This document shows, one piece after another, positions 1-5,404 of a stretch of DNA of 5,578 nt (positions are counted from its first letter, which is position 1; each line of letters opens with the position of its first letter). The notes below the pieces were generated by a model. The model had not been told where the DNA came from. It saw nothing but the letters and a program-made list of their open reading frames with translations, and ran no database searches. The stretch is from Chloroflexota bacterium (GTDB taxonomy: Bacteria > Chloroflexota > FW602-bin22 > JAMCYS01), in the NCBI GenBank assembly GCA_021847625.1, contig JAJZQK010000278.1, positions 1 to 5,578 on the forward strand, given 5' to 3'. The translations under genes were made by a program, and so were the position numbers.

Positions 1-702
1 CCCGACCACCATCTTCGGTTGGGCCAGGTCAAGCCAGACGTGTACCCCCTCGTCCTCGTAGGAGAGAATCTCGCCGCTGCCGACGGCGAGCCAGAGCGAC
101 AGCCGCCTGCCGTCGCGCTCGAACTCGTAGGGAAAGGCGGGTATGCCACCCTGGAGGAAGGCGTCCTCCTCCAGGGTGATCCGCGGCTTGAAGCAGCTAT
201 ACCAGTCCTCGCCGGCGAGGAACTCCTTGACCAGCGGGTGTCGGAGGAGCGTCGGGAGAAAGTTCTGCATGTTGACCGAGGTGCCGGGTACCCAGTAGAA
301 GCCCGTTCGCTTGTAGAGGGGAATGGCGCGCGTATTCGCGCTCCACGTGTCGAGGTCAAACCGCGCGAAGCCGAGCTCGGTCGACCTGGCGATCGTCGTG
401 CGCAGCAGGTCGCGCCCGTAGCCGCGGCTGAGGACGCTCGGGTGTACGCCGAGCACCGAGACGTAGGCGACCTCGGGCTCCCCGGCCAGGCGGGTCAGCC
501 CGCTGAAGCCGACGATCCGCCCGTCTTCCACCGCCACGAAGGGAGCCAGGTAGTCCGTGCTGCGGTTCCATAGGCGCATCCGTTCCAGCGTCAGCGGCAT
601 GCCGGAGGTGAAGCCGCCCGGCCAGATGGAGTCGCTCTCGTTCCACATCTGCGTCAGGCTAGCGACCTCCTCGTCGCGGAGCTCACGTATCTCGACGCTC
701 AT
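1..702 (-). CDS. GNAT-family N-acetyltransferase with C-terminal extension (partial, runs off left edge)
   Basis: This gene has no stop in the window; 234 codons are visible. Residues about 3-148 look like a GNAT fold. A hydrophobic strand (PFVAVEDGRIVGFSGL, 54-69) leads to the acetyl-CoA-binding motif A around VLGVHPSVLSRGYGRDLL (83-100), with the R-G-x-G pyrophosphate loop. SANTRAIPLYKRTGF (121-135) is the typical GNAT C-terminal motif for an N-x-x-A-x-x-L-Y-x-x-x-G-F segment. Known GNAT enzymes move an acetyl group from acetyl-CoA to an amine; the substrate here cannot be read. From about residue 160 the chain continues with a probable beta-rich region unlike the GNAT core, so the full protein is longer than a simple 150-170-residue GNAT. 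The start at 702 is chosen because AGGAGG (709-714) lies 6 bases before it; the ATG at 708 touches the SD and is too close. It follows moeA by 36 bases on the same strand, so co-transcription is likely. Confidence 0.88.
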   Translation of the reverse strand, partial: MSVEIRELRDEEVASLTQMWNESDSIWPGGFTSGMPLTLERMRLWNRSTDYLAPFVAVEDGRIVGFSGLTRLAGEPEVAYVSVLGVHPSVLSRGYGRDLLRTTIARSTELGFARFDLDTWSANTRAIPLYKRTGFYWVPGTSVNMQNFLPTLLRHPLVKEFLAGEDWYSCFKPRITLEEDAFLQGGIPAFPYEFERDGRRLSLWLAVGSGEILSYEDEGVHVWLDLAQPKMVVG

Positions 703-708
703 CGTCAT

Positions 709-714
709 CCTCCT
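709..714 (-). promoter_or_regulatory. Ribosome binding site of the GNAT gene
   Basis: A perfect AGGAGG on the minus strand sits in the 36-base gap after moeA. Two in-frame ATGs follow. The first (706-708) abuts the SD with no spacing, while the second (700-702) has the ideal 6-base spacing, so it decides the start. Confidence 0.8.
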
Positions 715-738
715 GCGTAGGGTCGCCGGTCGGGGGAA

Positions 739-1974
739 TCAGCACGGTGGGCCCTCGGGCCAAGCGAGCAGCATCACCTGCACGCGGTCGCCCGGCTCCA
801 CTTGTGGTACGTCTTCCGGTATGACGGCGAGTCCGTTGGCCGGCGTCAGCCAGGGGAGCGACCCGGGCCTTCGGGTGCCGCTCAGACGGGCCACGTATCC
901 GCCGTCCCGCCTCTCGACGCTTACTGCCAAGAAAGTCCGCAGACCGCCTCGGTTCTTCGCGGCGTCGAGGATGGTCGCCTCGACCGTCGGCCTCTGCCAG
1001 TTCCTCAGGCCGAGCATCCTGGCGATCGCGGGCACCGCAAAGACCTCGAACGAGGTTGCCGCCGCGCCCGGGCCGCCCGGCAGTCCGAGGTGAGGCAGGC
1101 TGCCGATGCGGCCAAACACCAGTCGCTTTCCCGGCCACATGGCTACCTCCCGGAAGGCTATCTCGCCTTCGGCTGCCAGCACGTCCTTCACGAGGTCGAA
1201 GTCGCCCCCGGCAACGCCGCCGGAGGTAATCAGGAGGTCCGCGCCGCTGGCCTCACGGATCTTGGCCCGGAGGTCGGCGGCTTGGTCTTTGGCGATTCCC
1301 AGCAGTTGGGGAACGCCTCCCCGACGGAGGACCTGGGCCGCGAGGTAGTAGGCGTTGCCGCTGTAGATTTGGCCGGGGCCCAATGGCTCCCCCGGGGCGA
1401 CCAACTCGTCCCCGGTGGCCAGAATCGCCACCCGCGGGCGACGGTGCACCGGCAGTGTCCGGTGCCCCAGGGAAGCAGCCATCGCCACCGCGGCGGGGCC
1501 CACGACGGTGCCCTGCCTGAGCACGACATCGCCGGTCCGCGTGTCCTGCCCCGCCCGGCGTACGTTCGCCCGCGGGCCAACGGGCTGGCGGATGCCAACC
1601 GTTCGGCCACCGTTCGTCACTTCGGCGGTGGTATGTTCGAGCGGCACCACGGCGTCGGCGCTCGAGGGGAGCGGCGCGCCGGTCATGATGCGGATGGCCG
1701 TGCCCGCTGTCACGCTCTCGGCCGTGGTGTGGCCGGCGGGCGCGGTGGCCAGCACTCGCAACGTGACGGGGTTGGCCTCGCCCGCGTTCCGGGTATCGGC
1801 GGCGCGGACGGCGTAGCCGTCCATCGTCGAGTGGTCGTATGGCGGCAGGTCTATTCCAGCGACGACGTCCGCGACCAGCACCTGCCCGAGCGCTGCCAGC
1901 AGGTCCCTATCTTCCCGAGGGAGGGGCGCAAGATCGGCGAGGACGCGGACGAGGGCCTCTTCGACGCTCAGCAC
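739..1974 (-). CDS. moeA: Molybdopterin molybdotransferase MoeA
   Basis: MoeA inserts molybdate into adenylylated molybdopterin, a late cytoplasmic step of molybdenum cofactor synthesis. The 411-residue length is normal for the family. Visible motifs in order are DLPPYDHSTMDGYAV (42-56), IMTGAPLPSSADAVVP (96-111), ILATGDELVAPGEPLGPGQI (184-203), SGGVAGGDFDLVKDVL (251-266), PGKRLVFG (281-288) and GLPGGPGAAATSFEVF (297-312), then a C-terminal domain (about 330-405). By alignment from memory, residues reported as important in E. coli MoeA (Asp59, Thr100, Glu188, Asp228, Asp259, Pro298, Pro301) are kept as D52, T98, E190, D230, D260, P299 and P302. Two loops differ from the usual SGGVSVGD and GLPGNPVSA forms. 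The start is GTG at 1974, which overlaps the end of mobA by 7 bases and gives the family-typical N-terminus LSVEEAL. The reading frame is open further upstream to 2178, but that part is antisense-free overlap with mobA in another frame and has no family similarity. Confidence 0.95.
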   Translation of the reverse strand: MLSVEEALVRVLADLAPLPREDRDLLAALGQVLVADVVAGIDLPPYDHSTMDGYAVRAADTRNAGEANPVTLRVLATAPAGHTTAESVTAGTAIRIMTGAPLPSSADAVVPLEHTTAEVTNGGRTVGIRQPVGPRANVRRAGQDTRTGDVVLRQGTVVGPAAVAMAASLGHRTLPVHRRPRVAILATGDELVAPGEPLGPGQIYSGNAYYLAAQVLRRGGVPQLLGIAKDQAADLRAKIREASGADLLITSGGVAGGDFDLVKDVLAAEGEIAFREVAMWPGKRLVFGRIGSLPHLGLPGGPGAAATSFEVFAVPAIARMLGLRNWQRPTVEATILDAAKNRGGLRTFLAVSVERRDGGYVARLSGTRRPGSLPWLTPANGLAVIPEDVPQVEPGDRVQVMLLAWPEGPPC

Positions 1975-2582
1975 TGATCTTGCCCGCCTTCCGGGTTGCC
2001 CTCGATGGCCAGCGCTTGGCGAAACTCCGCGGGCGTGTTCACGTTGAAGAACGACCTCAGCTCGGGGTCGAACACGGCGATTTCCTGCTTCTCCACATAA
2101 CGAACGCGCACCCGAGGGAAGAAGTCCACGATGCGGTGGCCTCCCTCCTCCAGCACGACCCTGATCGGCTCCAAGCACGTCTTGGCGTAGACCGCGTGCA
2201 GAGGCTCGACGTTGCCGTCGTCGCGCGGGATGACGACGTCATAGCCGGGCGAGAGATCGAGCAGGTAGGCTAGCAGACGCCGATTCAGGAAAGGCATGTC
2301 GCAGGCGACCACCAGGCAGCGCGAGCCCTGGGCAAAGCTCAGCGCCGTGAAGATTCCGCCCAGCGACCCGGCGCCCGGTCGCAGGTCCGAAACGGCGCGG
2401 ACCGAGGACGGCAGCTCGGTCGGCACGCGGCCGACGACGAAGACCTCCTCGACGACGCCGGCTAGCCTGGCCACGACCCTGCCGAGGAGGGTCTCGTCGC
2501 CAACGCGCAGGCCGGCCTTGTCTGCTCCCATCCGCGTGCTCTTTCCCCCCGCGAGCACCGCGCCGGACACGGCAACGACCAT
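1968..2582 (-). CDS. mobA: Molybdenum cofactor guanylyltransferase MobA
   Basis: MobA transfers GMP from GTP to Mo-molybdopterin to form the guanine dinucleotide cofactor used by DMSO-reductase-family enzymes. The 204-residue length is close to the E. coli enzyme (about 194). The nucleotidyltransferase signature LAGGKSTRMGADKAGL is at 10-25, where the glycine-rich loop binds the nucleotide and Lys22 matches the conserved lysine. DLRPGAGSLGGIFTAL (66-81) matches the family D-x-x-P-G-x-G-x-L-x-G block. VVACDMPFL (91-99) holds the metal-binding Asp95. EPLHAVY (126-132) and NVNTPAEF (180-187) are also typical. The ATG at 2582 has an upstream GGTGGGAG as a plausible SD. It is the first gene of the mobA-moeA-GNAT set, and its stop overlaps the moeA start. 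MobA is favoured over the related CTP-dependent MocA because of the DxxPGxGxLxG block and the pairing with moeA; I am fairly but not absolutely sure of the nucleotide choice. Confidence 0.93.
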   Translation of the reverse strand: MVVAVSGAVLAGGKSTRMGADKAGLRVGDETLLGRVVARLAGVVEEVFVVGRVPTELPSSVRAVSDLRPGAGSLGGIFTALSFAQGSRCLVVACDMPFLNRRLLAYLLDLSPGYDVVIPRDDGNVEPLHAVYAKTCLEPIRVVLEEGGHRIVDFFPRVRVRYVEKQEIAVFDPELRSFFNVNTPAEFRQALAIEGNPEGGQDQC

Positions 2583-2807
2583 GGGTGACTCCCACCTTTA
2601 ACGACAACGGTACTGACGCGCACCCTCTGGTCCCGGTAACCACGGCCAGCGAGGCGCCGGGTGAGGCGGGCCAGCCGCTGGCGCCCAGGCCGGGTTCGAT
2701 CGGCATTGAAGATGGCTAAGGAACCAAGTAAACAGGTGCCAGATTTCACTGTAGCATAACGAGATGGACCCTGCAATTCGGCCGCCGGCGCAACTCCAGT
2801 CCCGGCT
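2583..2807. other. Intergenic region upstream of mobA with no recognisable gene
   Basis: I find no coding signal that I can support on either strand. The mobA promoter should lie here on the minus strand, most likely in the AT-richer part (about 2700-2765), but I could not pick convincing -35/-10 boxes. The GC-rich part holds two GGCGCC palindromes (2653-2658 and 2680-2685), each preceded by GGCCAGC. They form an imperfect direct repeat (2644-2658 and 2669-2685) that could also pair with each other. Confidence 0.5.
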
Positions 2808-3108
2808 AGGGGAGGCCGCTGCGAGCGCTGCGAAGGGGCCGGCGTGCTGACGGTCAAGATGCAGCTCCTGCCCGACGTGGAAGTGCGCTGCCCGGCCTGC
2901 CACGGGCGGCGGTTCACCCGCGAGACGCTCGCGGTGCATTGTCGTGGAACACAACCTGGAATTGGTCAAGGTGGCCGACTGGGTTGTCGACCTGGGGCCG
3001 GAAGGCGGCGCAGCAGGCGGCAAACTGATCGCCGAGGGTACTCCCGAACAGGTCGCCCGGGTCTCCGGTTCGTACACCGGCCAGTGTTTGCGGAATGTGC
3101 TGGAATAG
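2808..3108 (+). pseudogene. Truncated, internally deleted remnant of uvrA
   Basis: UvrA is the damage-sensing ABC ATPase of nucleotide excision repair; this piece cannot make a working one. The first segment (2808-2939) reads [16 protein letters not shown], then [20 protein letters not shown] and TLAV. This matches the UvrA second zinc module (CxxC ... CxxC) and the following R-x-N/T-R-E-T-L motif. At about 2937-2940 the reading jumps by one base into another frame: [40 protein letters not shown] and [14 protein letters not shown], then TAG at 3106. This is the UvrA C-terminal end from the switch-histidine EHNL motif onward. Some 130 residues that normally lie between, including the ABC signature (LSGGEAQR) and Walker B, are absent. 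Upstream of Arg2808 the similarity stops abruptly and a TAA closes the frame near 2757. An intact uvrA elsewhere in the genome is expected but not visible here. Confidence 0.85.
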
Positions 3109-3144
3109 CTCGCAGTTCGGAACCAGTTTTCGCCCCTCCCGGCT

Positions 3145-3173
3145 ACTTCACCTAGCGAAAACTAAAGTATAAT
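3145..3173 (+). promoter_or_regulatory. Probable sigma-70-type promoter of the TIM-barrel-like gene
   Basis: A perfect TATAAT (3168-3173) stands in an AT-rich patch (3150-3182) within otherwise GC-rich DNA, about 30 bases before the GTG start at 3203. The -35 region is weak: ACTTCA/CTTCAC near 3145-3151 is the best at suitable spacing. An activator or an alternative -35 recognition is possible. Confidence 0.55.
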
Positions 3174-3202
3174 CAAAGCAAGAGAAGCCATGGAGGGGAC
3201 TA

Positions 3203-4021
3203 GTGAGCAAGTTCATAAGGTTGTTGCAGTCGGTGCGGCGCGGGGGAAGGGAGTTCGGTCTCGCTCCCCGGCAGGGGCAGGCACCGCCGAGCCTGGCCGT
3301 GATTGCGCTGCTGCCGAATATGGAGACGAGGTCGGTCGAGGCGGCGCTCGCCGGGGGCGCAGATGCGATCGTGGCGACGATGGAGAGTGCAGGCAAGGCG
3401 ACGCCCACCTTAGATGACATAAAGGAACTGGTTGGCGCCGCCGGAGACAAGCCTTTTGGCTTGGCCATCCGGGGGACCGCGGCAGAGCTCGAAGTCAAGC
3501 CGGCCGATCTGGCGCGGGCCGGGGTGGATTTCCTGCTCCTAACCGCCGACCAGTCTGCTGGGATGCTCAGCGAAGAGCTGGACGAAGTGATCCAGGTGAA
3601 GGCGGACTACGAGCCGACCGACATCCGGGCCCTCGACGCCCTGGGCTTCGACGCGTTCCTGCTGACAGGGGACGCTGCCCAGGCGAACCGGCGTCTCACG
3701 GTGGCCGAGGTGGTGCGCTACCGGTTGCTGACGGCGCTGACCGGCAAGCCCGTGCTGCTGAGCGTGGGCGACCGAAGTGCGCTGGCCGACCTGGAAGTAA
3801 TCCGTGACGTAGGCGTGGAAGGAATAGCGCTCGAGCCGGCCTTGCTTGGGAAGCAAGCCGACTCCATAAGGCCCGCTATCGCGGCCTTCCGCGATGAGAT
3901 AGCTCGCCTGGGCCCCCGGCGTCCACCCAAGCGTAGGGGCCGGGAAGAACCGGTGCTCCTACCCCACGTGACTCCATCCGGTCCGCCGGAGGAGGAAATA
4001 GGGCCGGGCACGCCGGAGTAG
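3203..4021 (+). CDS. Uncharacterised protein of TIM-barrel-like alternating beta/alpha build
   Basis: I do not recognise a named family. The 272 residues show a repeating strand-helix pattern. Strands are SLAVIALLP (30-38), ADAIVATM (53-60), KPFGLAIRG (83-91), VDFLLLTAD (108-116), EVIQVKADYE (128-137), FDAFLLTG (149-156), KPVLLSVG (182-189) and VEGIALEPALLG (205-216), each followed by a helix such as RSVEAALAGG (43-52). Eight strands with A-G-A/V-D-type turns (GGADAIV, RAGVDFL, VGVEGIAL) fit a TIM barrel, as in nitronate monooxygenase- or phosphate-binding barrels, but I see no diagnostic catalytic motif. There is no signal peptide or membrane span, so a cytosolic protein is likely. The tail (237-272) is rich in Pro, Arg and Glu (PRRPPKRRGREEP) and probably disordered. 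The GTG start at 3203 follows GGAGGGG (3192-3198); the ATG at 3190 is in another frame. The gene is monocistronic and converges on the PPOX gene. Confidence 0.85.
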   Translation: MSKFIRLLQSVRRGGREFGLAPRQGQAPPSLAVIALLPNMETRSVEAALAGGADAIVATMESAGKATPTLDDIKELVGAAGDKPFGLAIRGTAAELEVKPADLARAGVDFLLLTADQSAGMLSEELDEVIQVKADYEPTDIRALDALGFDAFLLTGDAAQANRRLTVAEVVRYRLLTALTGKPVLLSVGDRSALADLEVIRDVGVEGIALEPALLGKQADSIRPAIAAFRDEIARLGPRRPPKRRGREEPVLLPHVTPSGPPEEEIGPGTPE

Positions 4022-4023
4022 AG

Positions 4024-4044
4024 GACGCCCCTGCCTTAGGCGTC
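4024..4044. terminator. Possible bidirectional terminator hairpin between convergent genes
   Basis: GACGCC (4024-4029) and GGCGTC (4039-4044) form a perfect 6-base-pair stem with a 9-base loop. It lies at the junction of two converging genes whose stops are 14 bases apart, and it overlaps the last codons of the PPOX gene. There is no clear T-run on either side, so intrinsic termination is uncertain. Confidence 0.35.
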
Positions 4045-4482
4045 GCGAAGGGCGGCGAGGATCGTACTATCGGACAGCAATCGGCGCCGGTCCGTCCAGC
4101 GAGTGGGGGCGTGACCGGCGTCCACCCGCCCGATGACCGCGTCGTCCTTCACCTCGTGGAGCCTGACCTCGACCACCGCGGTCGGCAGCGGAGCGGCCTC
4201 GATACTGTCCTTGATCACCGTGCCGGTGCCTTTCATCGTCACGCTGTGGCCCCCGGCCATCATGCTGATGGAGACCCGTCCGTTTTGGCGAATGTTGTGA
4301 AGGGTTGCCACGCCGCGGTTGACGCCCAGCCTCACGGTCCGGCTGTCCTTGGCCACGACCCAGGAGAAGGGGGCGCTGTTCGGCATACCGTCTTCGCCCA
4401 CCGTCGCCACGAATACGACCGTGCCGCCGCGCAGATGACTGATAACCACAGCGGGCAGCTCGTTGCCTATTACTTCGCCCAA
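4036..4482 (-). CDS. Pyridoxamine 5'-phosphate oxidase (PPOX)-family FMN-binding split-barrel protein
   Basis: The 148-residue protein matches small stand-alone PPOX-like proteins. Features are VVFVATVGEDGMPNSAPFSW (22-41), the typical 'T-x-G-x-DG-x-PN-x-AP' strand pair; AKDSRTVRLGVN (44-55); TLHNIRQNGRVSISMM (60-75); a GGHSVTMKGTGTVI strand (77-90); and PTAVVEVRLHEVKDD (100-114). Family members bind FMN, F420 or haem, usually as dimers. Which cofactor or substrate applies here cannot be told, and vitamin B6 oxidation itself is unlikely for this short type. The last 35 residues (HAPTRWTDRRRLLSDSTIL) are charged and less typical. The start is a TTG at 4482, supported by GGAGGT 6 bases upstream; no ATG or GTG gives a comparable arrangement. 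It is divergent from the 87-residue gene and convergent with the TIM-barrel-like gene. Confidence 0.88.
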   Translation of the reverse strand: MGEVIGNELPAVVISHLRGGTVVFVATVGEDGMPNSAPFSWVVAKDSRTVRLGVNRGVATLHNIRQNGRVSISMMAGGHSVTMKGTGTVIKDSIEAAPLPTAVVEVRLHEVKDDAVIGRVDAGHAPTRWTDRRRLLSDSTILAALRDA

Positions 4483-4488
4483 TTCGGT

Positions 4489-4494
4489 ACCTCC
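4489..4494 (-). promoter_or_regulatory. Ribosome binding site that fixes the TTG start of the PPOX gene
   Basis: GGAGGT on the minus strand lies exactly 6 bases before the TTG at 4482. This is the main support for using the rare start codon. Confidence 0.75.
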
Positions 4495-4557
4495 GTGCCC
4501 CGTGGCGACACCACGCGTAACCTGCCGAAATCGGCCCCCCGAGCCTTCCCTCTCTCA

Positions 4558-4587
4558 ATTCTAGTGCATCGCCGACCCCGGGGGCAA
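4558..4587 (-). promoter_or_regulatory. Probable promoter of the PPOX gene
   Basis: On the minus strand TTGCCC (4582-4587) is followed after 18 bases by TAGAAT (4558-4563). Transcription would start near 4550, giving a leader of about 70 bases before the TTG start. No other good pair is seen between the gene and the divergent promoter. Confidence 0.45.
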
Positions 4588-4623
4588 CCTTGTCGCCGGC
4601 GGCTGGGCCCGGACATCAAGCGG

Positions 4624-4653
4624 TTGCGTGGGCCGGCAGGGCCAGGCTATAAT
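4624..4653 (+). promoter_or_regulatory. Promoter of the 87-residue orphan gene
   Basis: TTGCGT (4624-4629) and a perfect TATAAT (4648-4653) are separated by 18 bases. Transcription would begin near 4660, about 30 bases before the ATG at 4691. This position rules out the longer open frame that begins at 4628. Confidence 0.6.
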
Positions 4654-4690
4654 CCGGTGTGAAATCGGGATTAACGGCAGGAGGCGGGGA

Positions 4691-4954
4691 ATGCTCGGAA
4701 TCATTGAGTGGAAGCGAACGAGCACGCAGTATGTGGCCATCCTGCAAGTCGTCGATCGTTTCGAGCCGGGTTCCATCCGGGAGGTCGAGAAGAAGGGCCC
4801 CCAGACGATACTGGGCGGCACCCTTCGCGGAACGAGGAAAACGGATTGGTACGCCCTGGCGTACAGTCGCAACGACCTCGACTTCGGTGAAGCCAAGGAG
4901 ATGGCCAAGGAGACCCTGGAGCGGTATCGGGAGGAGCACCGCTTAGAATCCTGA
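4691..4954 (+). CDS. Small uncharacterised protein, 87 residues
   Basis: I do not recognise this protein. It starts with two probable strands (LGIIEW, 2-7, and TQYVAILQVVDRF, 12-24). A Gly/Lys/Arg-rich middle follows (EKKGPQTILGGTLRGTRK, 33-50), then another strand (DWYALAYSR, 52-60), and it ends in a highly charged helix (FGEAKEMAKETLERYREEHR, 65-84). No signal peptide, membrane span or cysteine motif is present, so a small soluble protein is likely. The start is well supported: AGGAGG (4679-4684) is 6 bases before the ATG, and a TATAAT promoter stands just upstream. Codon use looks like its neighbours (GC-rich third positions), which argues that it is a real, native gene. It is divergent from the PPOX gene and followed by a 154-base gap. 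Confidence 0.8.
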   Translation: MLGIIEWKRTSTQYVAILQVVDRFEPGSIREVEKKGPQTILGGTLRGTRKTDWYALAYSRNDLDFGEAKEMAKETLERYREEHRLES

Positions 4955-5031
4955 ACGTCCTGCCCGTCCTTCCTTCGTGAAGCGATGTACAGGGGGCGTT
5001 AACATCCCAACCACCCTGGAGTGGGCCTGGG

Positions 5032-5037
5032 TATACT
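5032..5037 (+). promoter_or_regulatory. Candidate -10 box upstream of the 66-residue gene
   Basis: TATACT lies about 70 bases before the ATG at 5109. No convincing -35 box is present at 16-18 bases upstream, so this is a tentative call. Confidence 0.3.
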
Positions 5038-5044
5038 AGTCGTC

Positions 5045-5060
5045 GGACAACCTAATGTCC
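5045..5060. promoter_or_regulatory. Small inverted repeat, possible operator or leader hairpin
   Basis: GGACA and TGTCC form a perfect 5-base inverted repeat with 6 bases between. It is centred near where transcription from the TATACT box would begin, a position suited to an operator, but it is short enough to be chance. Confidence 0.25.
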
Positions 5061-5108
5061 TGCCAATGGTGTAGGGCTCATTAACTAGAACAGAGCGGGT
5101 GGTGGGAG

Positions 5109-5309
5109 ATGAACTTTAGCAGCAAATCTACGGCGAGATTCCTCCAGAGCTGGCTCCCCTTCGTCAAGAGGGAGTCGGTTCTGTCGCGGCTGGACCGCAG
5201 CCAATTGGCTCCGCCAGGGGTACGGATCTACAACCTGCTGGAAGAGCAGCGGGAGCAATGGCAGATAGTGCAGGAACGCAGGATGGCCGCCACGCGGGAG
5301 AGCCGGTAG
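5109..5309 (+). CDS. Small uncharacterised protein, 66 residues
   Basis: I do not recognise this protein. It is rich in Arg, Gln, Glu and Ser. It appears to be two helical stretches, STARFLQSWLPFVKRESVLS (7-26) and YNLLEEQREQWQIVQERRMA (41-60), joined by a turn at APPGVR (34-39). A helical hairpin or coiled coil is plausible. There is no membrane segment and no cysteine. The ATG follows GGTGGGAG (5101-5108), a usable SD core with short spacing. It lies 95 bases before the DUF72 gene on the same strand. Being short, it could still be a chance frame, but the helical heptad-like composition and the SD make a real gene more likely. Confidence 0.6.
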   Translation: MNFSSKSTARFLQSWLPFVKRESVLSRLDRSQLAPPGVRIYNLLEEQREQWQIVQERRMAATRESR

Positions 5310-5313
5310 CCCC

Positions 5314-5340
5314 GGCGCGAGCGTCCCGCGGGAACGCGCC
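5314..5340 (+). repeat. GC-rich inverted repeat between the 66-residue gene and the DUF72 gene
   Basis: GGCGCG (5314-5319) pairs with CGCGCC (5335-5340), and the inner part holds the palindrome TCCCGCGGGA (5324-5333). It starts 5 bases after the stop of the 66-residue gene. There is no T-run after it, so it may be an mRNA 3'-end stabilising hairpin or a weak terminator. Confidence 0.4.
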
Positions 5341-5404
5341 GCTAAGTCACCGCTGACTCTTCGCAGGAGTAAGAGGAGCACCTAGCATCGCTGGGACCAT
5401 AGAA

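Noticed and set aside
19..573. 184-codon open frame on the plus strand opposite the GNAT gene
   Set aside because: The opposite strand carries a convincing GNAT motif A and SD; this frame has low-complexity Glu/Arg/Pro composition only.
802..1977. 391-codon open frame on the plus strand opposite moeA
   Set aside because: It is a GC-rich shadow. The minus strand carries a full MoeA with family motifs along its length, and this frame shows no recognisable protein pattern.
1975..2178. N-terminal extension of moeA to the ATG at 2178
   Set aside because: It would overlap mobA by over 200 bases, and the added residues have no MoeA similarity. The GTG at 1974 gives the family-typical length and N-terminus.
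2684..2706. GGGTTCGAT resembling a tRNA T-loop
   Set aside because: The flanking bases do not form the 5-base T stem, and no acceptor, D or anticodon arms fit upstream.
2844..3155. 103-codon plus-strand open frame as an intact zinc-finger protein
   Set aside because: Only its first part is UvrA-like. After 2940 the UvrA match continues in a different frame, so this is part of a broken gene rather than a new protein.
4111..4662. 183-codon plus-strand open frame opposite the PPOX gene
   Set aside because: It runs through the divergent promoters and shows only shadow composition; the PPOX protein on the other strand is well supported.
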